A stretch of DNA of 64,000 bases from Spisula solida (Eukaryota; Mollusca; Bivalvia; Venerida; Mactridae). Within the stretch, counting starts at the first letter, position 1. Each line of letters begins with the position of its first letter. A program made the position numbers and the translations under genes. Shown in pieces: positions 26,701 to 38,700 of the stretch. The stretch is taken from the NCBI GenBank assembly GCA_947247005.1, contig OX365952.1, forward strand, positions 50,510,722 to 50,574,721, in the 5' to 3' direction. The notes beneath the pieces are model-generated. The model saw only the letters and a list, made by a program, of their open reading frames with translations. It did no database searches and was not told where the DNA came from.

Positions 26701-29700
26701 AGTGTAGAAATACATCCACTAACAGAGAGATGTGTATAACGTTATTCACCTGGTCTAATGTGTGCCCATGCTTCAGGTAACAAGTGAAGAAATACATCCC
26801 CTAACAGAGAGATGTGTATAACGTTATTTACCTGGTCTTATATGTGCCCACGCTTCAGGTAACAAATGTAGAAATACATCCCCTAACAGAGAGATGTGTA
26901 TAACGTTATTTACCTGGTCTAATATGTGCCCATGCTTCAGGTAACAAGTGTAGAAATACATCCCCTAACAGAGAGATGTGTATAACGTTATTTACCTGGT
27001 CTAACATGTGCCCATGCTTCTGGTAACAAGTGTAGAAATACATCCACTAACAGAGAGATGTGTATAACGTTATTTACCTGGTCTAATATGTGCCCACGCT
27101 TCAGGTAACAAGTGTAGAAATATATCCCCTAACAGAGAGATGTGTATAACGTTATTTACCTGGTCTAATATGTGCCCAGGCGTCAGGTAACAAGTGTAGA
27201 AATACATCTCCTAACAGAGAGATGTGTATAACGTTATTTACCTGGTCTAATATGTGCCCATGCTTCAGGTAACAAGTGTAGAAATACATCTCCTAACAGA
27301 GAGATGTGTATAACGTTATTTACCTGGTCTAATATGTGCCCATGCTTCAGGTAACAAGTGTAGAAATACATCCCCTAACAGAGAGGATGTGTATAACGTT
27401 ATTTACCTGGTCTAATATGTGCCCATGCTTCAGGTAACAAGTGTAGAAATACATCCCCTAACAGAGAGGATGTGTATAACGTTATTTACCTGGTCTAATA
27501 TGTGCCCATGCTTCAGGTAACAAGTGTAGAAATACATCCCCTAACAGACCACCTACAGCAAAACTTAACAACAACTTCAAACGTGATGCTGCAGCTGAAA
27601 GGAGAAAAAAACAAAATTCAAGATCAAGAAACTATTGAAGAAGTCATAACACACACCTGGGTAATTACACCATCATTAGTTAATCATCATAATGCCAGGA
27701 TGTTTCAAGTTCTAGCATAAACAAACAATTCACATTGAGAATTTAACTAATCCAAATGTATTGCCTAATTATAAAGTTAACTGTATTATAATGATGTAAG
27801 CTTAACAAGGTGTTGCAATTTCAACAGATGTCAGTCTGCTAGAAAAAATGGAAACATTTCAATTGTATCACTACAAAGACTGTAGATACAAGTAGGCAAT
27901 CTCCACTATCTCCAGCTTCTTTCTTTATAGTGTCTTATAAATATTCAATGTATACTAATTATAATACCATATTATAACCACCTCAAAATGGCAGGTACTA
28001 TAGTTCGATTTCGAGCATTGAGCCGTGAATGCACTTTTAAGGTTTCAACCATTCTTCGATAAAGTTTGGTGTAGGTTTAGCAAGCAACGTAAATATTACA
28101 ATATTACAATTAAGGCCAATTATTTCATGTGTCGGAATTGTGGTGACGGTAAAGCGCTCGATACATTGTAAAATAACTTTTGTCTGAATCTCACCAAATT
28201 ATTTTTTAACATTTTCATTTTATATTCTTTAAATGCATGTTATTTGCAAAATCCATGTTGTACTAGTAATATTATATGACAAACCATATTTGTTACATGT
28301 ATATTGTAGAACGCTCTGACGGCTAATCAACGTAATACATTGGTTGCCAGTATTAAAGCAATCGAAATACACAATCGAAATAAGTAAAAATAAAAAATAT
28401 ATTGAATCGACACCTTTGTATGGATCAATTAAAAAAAACACTTCAACTAATAGCCTCTTTAAAAAAACTCGACCACCAAATTAGGATTGGAGATTCTGAA
28501 CATTGCCGACTGCACTAAACTGTAATTCGATAACAAACAAATATCTGTAAGATCCATATCATTAAATAATGACCTCCGAACGTAATAAACCATGGTCTAC
28601 CCGCCAAAATGGACTAGGCGGAAAGGTCATGGCTCAGGGTTCAAAATTGAACTATAATACAGGTTTGACTCTAGTGTATGTACAATAACAATGTTGTAAC
28701 AAATGCAGTGACATGCTTGAAAATAAATGTTTAGTGTCAGAGAGATATACTTTTTGTGTCAGAGAGATATACTTTTTGTGTCAGAGAGATATACTTTTTG
28801 TGTCAGAGAGATATACTAGAGTATACAAGCTGTATAATTATATAACTTGGAGTCTTACAGTAGAACTGTCGGAAAGCCGATGAATAATTGTTACATGTTA
28901 CTTCATATAAATATATTCTGTCCCAGTCTTCCCGCTTTGTGTTAATTTAGATGTCATGGAGTTTTTCACACACATACATTATATCAAAAGTATGAACATC
29001 CTATATTATTTATTCACTTTAAGCCTAGGTCCCACTGAGGAATTCAACATTGGCGATGTTCTCCCAATTTCGTCTGATACAACACAATTCCTTCCGATAT
29101 CATACACTGTCTCATGACTTCCCCGAAGCTTCCCCTAGACCACGAGAAACCTGTCCTGATAGTTCATCAACTTAAATCGGGAGTACATCGCCCAGGCAAA
29201 AAATTCTTAGTCAGTGGGACCTAAAGGCTTAGGGGAACATTTTTTTTTACAGCATTATTGCAGCCTTGGGTGGTGTTCAATAGATTTAAACATTGTATTT
29301 TGTAATGTGAGTGAGTGATGTACTCCAATTTTGTCCCTCAAAGTTGGAGATCAATTGGCCGATCTGGCGGTGAAAAACCATGCACTTAATTACAACTGTC
29401 TCAGTCGTCACAAACAACAACAACAAGATGCTCCAATTTCTCACTTAAGCTTGAAGTTCAGGCTCTAATATAAGTACCAACAATGTACATACAGCACAAC
29501 CTCTGTAGAGCTACACCCTTTGGGAGCTGCAAATATCGGTCATTGTTTAGAGGTTGTTGCTCTACAGAGGTTCAATTTACAGTAAATAGCAACTTTTGAA
29601 GGTGTTGCTACACAGAGGTTGGTGCTCTACAGAGGGCCACTCTGGGGAGGTTGTACTGTATGTTACACAGAGGTTGGTGCTCTACAGAGGGCCACTCTGG

Positions 29701-32700
29701 GGAGGTTGTACTGTAAGTAACACAGAGGTTGGTGCTCTACAGAGGGCCACTCTGGGGAGGTTGTACTGTATGTTACACAGAGGTTGTTGCTCTACGGAGG
29801 GCCACTCTGGGGAGGTTGTACTGTAAGTTACACAGAGGTTGTTGCTCTATGGAGGGCCACTCTGGGGAGGTTGTACTGTATGTTACACAGAGGTTGGTGC
29901 TCTACAGAGGGCCACTCTGGGGAGGTTGTACTGTATTCATAAAACAGATGTTTCAGCTGGTTACCATGAACTTTTAAGAATGCTGATTATCCCGGTACCT
30001 TATCATGTTTATCTTGATAACAACTCACTTATACCTCAATATAAAACAACAAGTATAGTACCTCATTAAGTGACAAAGTAACCAGGAACAAGATTAAACT
30101 GTACGAGTATTCACAGTAGTCACAGTATTGGCCTTGAACCAACAAATTGTTCGAGAAATAAACACCGTAAACAATGCAAAAACACATCTTAGTGTATACA
30201 GTGTGGGGGTGGAATCCTGTTGTTTCTTTGCCAAGAAAATATAAGTTGTGTATTTATACAATTTTGTATATATTTACATAATGAGTAAAAAATGACAGCT
30301 TTTGTAAGGCCAGCAGATGCATTCTGAATTTGCTGTCGATTCAGCAAGAAATGAGTTTACACTATCATCATGCCAGCACTAGTATAATATTCCGGACATC
30401 AACAGAGATTCCGCATTTCAATACCATCAATCAAGACATACATGACCTATGTTAATGGCAACCAAACACAGTTAGACTAGTACTCATGTTGTTAAAATGC
30501 ATTAAAAACCCTTTTTACCAAAGTATTCATAACTACATTGCAATGTAATATACTACCATCATCTACAGTTCTCCTTCTATTAGTATTGTATGCATTCATA
30601 CATTCTGGTACATGTAAGTACCCAGGAAACTGACAAATCATAACATTACTTCATATTTCAAACAAAGCATCTCAACTCAAGTTTTAAGAAAATCTCTGTT
30701 TAATTTAGGCCGCAAATATTTGCAATGGAACAAAACATGTCCAAAATAATAGAAATTGCAATGAAACATCTATGGCCACGTAACTCATGGCAGCAAAAGC
30801 GTCACATGTACAAAACAACAGAGTCTGCACCTTTGACCACTTAATATCATAAATGGTTGCTCTGCGTATGTCATGACCTAATTTTGTCCATTTGTTTGCG
30901 GACCATTAGACTCCAGCATTGCCTGACGTAATCATCAATTGGACATGATTTGGTCTTAAACCTGCTAACTTATTATGACCAGACCAACCGACCAAATGTG
31001 AGTGAGGAGCATTAAGGCTGCAATTATAAAGATGAAAATGCCAGATACATTAGCATGATGTCACAGTTTTATTGAGGACACTAGTTAACATGACCTTTAA
31101 ATGATATTTGAAAAGCATAAATATGTCATCTACATGCATTATTAATAATAATAATAAACATTATTAATGAATTATAAAATTTATGAGGTGCCAATTAGGA
31201 ATATAGGATAGCTATATGTAAAGGGAGGTAACCTCAATATGCAGCAATGCAGCATGTGAATCAGAGGTTCCATTTGACTCTGGAGTAGGCAGGTTTGGAC
31301 CCTTGAAATTTCCCAAAATCCACATTTTGACCCTCAACATTTTGGTTTGAAGTAGTCAATTTTTCTGTTAAAAGCATGGGTATTTTTCCTAAAAAATGAA
31401 AAAATTCAGTCAAAAGTATTAAAATGACCCTTCAGATTCAGAAGCTAGTGGAACCCCTGTACATTTATAGTACCTTACCGGTAGTTGTATTTTACAGACA
31501 AGCCAATGTCAGAAAGTCATTAACCACCAGTCTTTGTTAGCCAAGGAAGAACCATTTTCATATTAAATACACTTTTAATTTACAGCTTTTTATATAATTA
31601 GCCAATTAAATCCTTTTTATTTAACAGACATCTGTTGTAAGCAGCCATTTAGCAAATGCTTAAGTAAGTAACTATATACATATAAGCATCCATTTTATAA
31701 TTATATACTGACAAATGAACTGGACATCTTTTGTTATGTATAGTCTCAACAGTCATAACATGGCAATTCACAAAATGAGAAAATGCATCTGGAGCCAACA
31801 ATATTATCTCACTGCCAATGTTCCTATCTGCATTATACTCTACAAACATTATTGTTGGTTTGTAATGACTTCACCAATTTCCCAAATGCAACATAATCAA
31901 TCCACCACATAAAAGAAACAAATATATAAAAAGTCCCCACAACTTTTACAAGGATGGCCAACTCTTTTGAAGAAATTTAGGGCCAAGAGCCATTATGGCC
32001 CGCTATTGTCAACTGTGGGGGCCTTTTGTCCAAGTTAGGGTCCAATGAAGGCCCCCTACTCCCTTTTGAGCGCAACCAGGTTGGCCCCTTGAGGGTCTAT
32101 ACCCCATGGTAGGGACAAGTATGGACAGATGTGCCTTAGGGCCATATTTTATAAACTAGCATTAGTATCCCCCCACCTCTCATGAGGCCCACAGATGCTA
32201 TTTCAGCAATAAAATAGATGGCCGATTTAAGGCTCCTTGTTAAAAAAGGCACTTTGATGGCATCTGGGAAACTAAATTGGCCCCTTACTTTATTTAAATG
32301 ACACGTCAGGAAGACAGCATGCTTTGCTGTTATAAGGGGACCAAATTTTATCAAGTCGTATGTACTGTGTAAACCAAGTAATTATTTCGCGCAATTCAGT
32401 TACATGGAGTTTGCGAGTGGTAAAAGTTTGCGAAATTAAGTCGCCCCAAAAGTGCTTAAAACATTAATATGGACATTGCAGGAAACTTAAAAACACGAAG
32501 GTTTGTAGTCGGGAATATGCCAATGATAGGCAAAATGCGAAAGTTAGTATTCGTGAAAGTAAATTGGTTAACAGTACATGTAACATGCATAATTCATATT
32601 TAAGCCAGCAATATAATTAGATAAATTATTCATACTATGTAATTGTTAATTAAGTAGGATGGACGTATAATAATTATCATAATCATTAACCCACTTAAAT

Positions 32701-35700
32701 AATACTAGACAATGCTAACTGTTCATCCCAATACAGGATATGCTCAGCTGCAGAAGTATCATGCGCCACGAGTCCATGACAGTCACAGGCTTAGATACAA
32801 GACACACATAATCAGCAGACGAACAGACCAATGAAAAAACATAACAATGTAAATGTTTAATTATCCCTCGGGATTCAAACATACAAGCACATACAGGATA
32901 CAGATGATGGGTCCTTATTGATGAAACAATAATACACGTTATTATTGATCCATTCTCAGTAAGATCAACGATTCTCGTTCAATATTTCATACGCTTTAAG
33001 CATTGCAAGTCTAATATTAATTAGCTCTTACATACCTGGGTTCAAATTTCAATTGATGTTTCAAAATGTACTGAACTTGTAGAATTATCAGCTATTGTTT
33101 AGGAATTATTGATGTGAATTTATTCAATGAAAGTGTCGTGGGAGTGACAGAGGGGATACTTGGAGCTAATATTTCATGTAAATGAAGCTGGTAGCTTGAG
33201 GATGTGATAATTATAGGCATGAATCATACTTTTAAAACACTTTAGGAGTACATTTGTAGTTATAGGATGACAAATTTGTATGAAAATACAGAATAATTCA
33301 TGGAATTAGGAGAAATACAGGATAAAATGGATAGAAAACGTAGGGTAAGTCAAGTTAAATTTTAATACAATGTATGTTATTTGCACTTTGTATATCATAC
33401 TTTTGTATAATAATTCTATATTTGAGCATTATGTAACTATATATACATTTTCATGTTTAACTATGATGAGGGTTTATTGTAACTTATTTATTGTTTAATT
33501 TAAGCTGATATGACTTGGTAACAATAGATCTAAGAGATAAACTCATCTGTTGTTATAATAATAGTCGTTGAGTTCCACATACTGATCTGATTCATTGTAA
33601 AATTTAACTTTATTTACTGCATACACCAGTCAATATAGTAACAATGTAGTAAGTATAGTGCTCCCATGGTAATGAGAAAGGCGGGAAATTTTGGTGTATT
33701 CCACAAAGGTGGATTATCAGATGTGCACAATTTATCTGTTATGTCTTTAGTACAAAACCTCACATTATCTGTGTATTTAAGTAATTTGTAAAGCCGTTTT
33801 TTCAACAGTTGACCAAATCGATTCATGTTTGTAAATATCACATCATCCTCAGGGTGCACTCAGGCTTTCTACTGCCTCTTTAAAAAATAGTACGGCAAAA
33901 GTAGGGCAAATTTTATCTAAAAAGTAGGGCAAAGTAGGAATTTCTGACATTAAAAAGTAGGGATAAAAAGGAATTTTGACCCTTTTAGTTCAATTACAAC
34001 TTAGTAAAAGTACAACTAAAAGAACAAATTAGTATTATTTTGCACTTAATTCAATTTTTATTTTCAGTTGAAGATGAAAAAGTAGGGATAATAGGGCTGT
34101 TTTGAGAAAAAGTAGGGCAAAGTACAGCTCAGATCAAAATAGTAGGGAAAAGTAGGAATAGTAGGGCCCAGTAGAAAGCCTGCGCACTATAACACTGTCA
34201 GTATAATTAACCTGAAGCATATTATATAATCATCTAACATGTTTGTTTACAAATCCTATCAGTTGTTTGATAATCATGTTCGAATAGTGACTACAAATTG
34301 TCTGCTAGTGGTGATATATTCCTTAATTTGCATGAGAAATAAATGTTCAATATTTTTTATCGGGCTTTATAGATCAATCTATCCGTTACAATCCACAATC
34401 ATTCCATAATGTCATGTCTGATCTGGGTGGGCCTAACAACTAAATATAGGTAATTAAAGATATTTGGTCAATTCATACAGAATCTCCATAAAAATTTAAA
34501 AGTACTTCAAAGGTACATCTTCCCTACTTTTTAAGGACTAAAAGAACCAGCATTATCTGTCTTAGAGTTAAATGAAAAAATGAGAGCTACTTATAGCTAG
34601 CTTAATTTAGTATTAAGATGCTCAAGTGCATACAGTGGACAGTTCCACTTGTAACTGTGAGTAAGAAGTATGAGTGAATGCAGCTGTGTGTTGATTGTTA
34701 TTAAAGATATATCACTTCTGTCACTTTTTCATCATTTTTTATCTGTTTTGTAATTTTTGTCTGTTTTCTATTAGCAGGAAACTTAAATTACTTAAATTTA
34801 AGTGGTGTTTTTGTCAAAATCAGGTACTTTTCAATGACTTCTGTAAAATTTCAAATGAGGAATGTTTCAAAGAGAATATAATTATGGACAAATTTAACAC
34901 TTTCTATTTAAGTATAATTATATTCTCCCTTTATTCACCAATTACTCTGCATGAGGCAAAGTACTGTATTACAATCACAAACCAGGTATGATGTCTTATA
35001 TACATTCTGTCAGAAGTGGAACCAACATTTTATTATACCCTATCTAATTAGCAATTAGTCTGGAAATAAGTATATTGACGTTAAATAGCAATAACCAGTA
35101 ATGAAAATAAGGGTGAGTCACTTTCATAGACATTCACAGAATGATAAACACAGATGCTAAATGAGGTAAAAAAACACCACTGCACAAATAAATGACTTCA
35201 CTCATGAAAAACCTAAGCCAGCTTCTTTCTGAATCAAGCTGAAATTGAACATTTTGCTGACAAAAGCCAGTATTCCATTTCTCCATGTTCACCCCTGCGA
35301 AATGTAGTTCATGATTTCATGGACACTTGACTCCAATCAAGAACTGTTCATGAACAGGTATTGATCAGTTCTTGATCCTGGTTCATGAACTTTTGGACAT
35401 GAACTGACCTTAAAATGTGTTCATGAACAGTTCATGATTTTTTGATGAATACTTAAGAGTTCATTAACTGTCCTTGATCCAGCCATAAAAGGTACCTGAT
35501 GAACATTTCATGAACTATCATTTCTAGACTGTTCTTCAACCATCTGTGAAATGTTCATCAATTAATTCATGAAAAGTTCATGAAACATGACTTCCTGTCA
35601 CATGTTGATGACATGACATATTTTCAAAATGGCTGCCAGCAATGACATGTGCTGATGTTTGACAAATTTTATTGAGTGTTTTTATCTTAATGAGTGGTCT

Positions 35701-38700
35701 TATAAAAGGTAAGTTGCAGACATATGCATGTCAAGTTTAAAAGTATCTTGTGTGACTTTAAATATCTTATTTTAAGAAAAGTTGTGTGAAAAATATAGGA
35801 AAACAAATTAGCAAGTGGGTGGGGTACGCCTAGCATGAGGTTTTAAGAATTAGTTTTCATGAAGTGTTCAAGAAACAATGCGTCTTTTTTGTATGTTTAT
35901 TTATTTATATTATATAAGGTTACTGTATATTGTCTTAGATAAATGTAATACATTTTGTGTATTTATTAATTGCTAATTTTAGTAAATTGAATAGTTGGTA
36001 GTTTTAACTCAGTTAGTGTAGTCTTTGAAAAGCTATGGAGCATGCATGTAAATATGAAAATGAGATATATCAAATAAAATATACTCAAACTGTTCAAAAC
36101 AACAATGTGAACAGAAAATCATGTTGCAAAAGGTACAAAAGGTAGCTAAACTATTAATCTGATTGAGGCAAACAATTGTAATGATAAAATAACAATGTTC
36201 CAGTAGGTTTCATCTGATATTCAGGCACATACATCATCCTTCAGCTATGTTCCCGATTTGCAACTTATATGAACATTTATATACCTGCACAATGATTCTT
36301 TTCTTATTTTTAATATTATGAGGCAATCATTGTACCAATAATATATTTACTATTTATACTTAAAACACATTTTGGACTTTAAGTCTTCATACACGCATTA
36401 TAGAGCTTCATTTTATGCATTTTGATACACTTAGTTTATTTCACGGGTTGTTCATGAATACATTTATCTTCTTGAGCTGTACATAAAATATGTTTGTCCT
36501 TGAAATTGTCATGAAATGTGTAATTATGAACAGTTCATGTCCAAAATATGAAGTCTAAATGAGACAATAGAGATATATAGCAAAAAGTTCATGAATTGTT
36601 CATGAACATTTATTTTCATGAACTGTACATAAAATCAGTTTGTCCTTCAACAGTTCATGATTTATTGAAGAACATCTGTGCATGATTAGTACTTAAAAAA
36701 TCCTTGATGGTATGACTCATGCCCTGTTCATGAACCATGCCCAGTTCATGAATCAATATTTCATGGTCACTTCAAGAAAAGTCTCATTTAGAGTTCAATG
36801 ATTTTTTATGAATTTTTCATGATAATATATGGAAATGAACTATTCTTATATATTTCATGAAAAATTCATGAACTGTAACAGTTCATTTCACAGGGGCAGG
36901 TTCTGCATGTATGATCTGTGTCCATGTAGTGGAATCAAGCTGAAACTTTTATGAATGGATCTAAAAATGTTGCTGAACATTTAGTACTGAGATTTATCAA
37001 AATTATATTCAGTCTGAATATATCTGAAATACTATTCAGATTTATCGTCATTAATATGACCAAAACACATCTATGTGGCTAAAACTTTCTGAGGACCATT
37101 GGAGACCTTGGAGTCTGTGAGAATGTTAGCCATATAGTAACACAAGCAGTAGCGATAAGTGCATGGTCACTTAGAATAGCAATTATCAGTTTCAGTAAGA
37201 AAACGGGTGGTATTCACGCGCCTTAAAACAAAAAACAACGGATCATTACGTATATTTCGGATAATCAAATAGGCCCGCAAATAGCCCCGCAGAAATGCGT
37301 AGTTAAAACTGTGCCCTTTTCGGGATATTTCGGACAGTATGGTGAGCCTTTTTTCGGGATATTTCGGACAGTATGGTGATGATTGGTGCAAGAAGTTGCG
37401 ATTGGTACATGGGCATTTACAAAAAGCCTTTACAGTACTACGGCGCTTTCAAGCGCCGCAGAATAATATGAAATAGCCACAGCCTAGAATAAAGTAATTA
37501 CAAAAATGATTTTATTAGACAAGTGTATACCAGGGATGTTCTGTTCTAAGCGAACATAAATGAAGGTAGATGATACAACAGTAATGCATTGACAGCTGTT
37601 GTACGAAGAAACTATGATATTGGTATGACAATATCTCAGGTAGAAAATGAAAGGAATGATACAATCCTCAATAAACTGTCGGCTTTATTCTTGTACATTT
37701 CTGCACTTGTACACTATATATTCTCTACAATCATACGCTATATTGCTACGTAAAGACAGCAGCGAGTCTGCCAATGAGAACACTACTGTGGTATAATGAG
37801 ACGTGGAATCCTTGATGAAAATGTACAGACAGTCTCATTAATGTTATAGCTATTCAGTGTGTGTGTGACTTATTACTGTTAAACAGGATTATACATTAAA
37901 TATACAAAATGCCAATACGACCTGATGAGAGTAAAAGTACACCTAAATCTGTAAGTGATACGCTGTGTGCCCCCCCCCCATGCTGTGTGCCCCCTCATGC
38001 TTCCCCCTCCCTCAACCATGTGTGGCTTTGTGTTGTTCTGGGTTGGTATTCAATATTGATCTTACTTGACTTAAGGATAAGGACTACCAATCAGATCTCA
38101 CCATATTAAACTCTTGCATGGTCAGTAACAGGTAATATGATTGGCTATTCTTTTTCTCCAATTAGATAAGATCAATATCAAATATGTTTACCATTCCAGA
38201 TCTTGCTATTATTATCCTGCAGATTCTGTGACCTCAGTGATCAATGGTCAATGTTATCTGGGGAACCAATTGAGTCTGAGATTTGTTTGCTTAAATTGTC
38301 ATATGTTGCACACAGGTCCGGTTCTGTTACCTTAGTGGTCAACGGTCAACGTTAACCATAATTTGTGTTGAGATTCGGATGCCTTAACTGCATCTCTGAG
38401 ATTCCGCAGATTAATTGTCATAATTATGTAGATTCTTCACACTGCTCGGGTTCTGTGACTCTAATGGTCAACGTTCCATGTTAACATATTTGAGTCTGAA
38501 GTTTTGTTATTATAAGTACATAACATTTGACCCGAGGCGCTAAATAATCTTTGTGTGTTTTCTTAATAGCAGTCAGACTGGTTAAAATAACAAATCTGAT
38601 TGGACAATGAATGTGCTCGTATCTTCACGGGTGCCATGTAAAATGTTACAAGCTATACCCTCTCTGAGATTAGGTTATAGCTTTTGCCATCATTGTTTGT

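Noticed and set aside
26173..27489. CRISPR array interpretation of the regular repeats
   Set aside because: Spacing is regular, but the whole 82 bp unit is conserved, with no variable spacers, and it contains a eukaryotic exon.
29596..30069. Three overlapping plus ORFs with repeated RATLGRLYC / GGCTV units
   Set aside because: They arise from the 55 bp tandem repeat inside a MITE.
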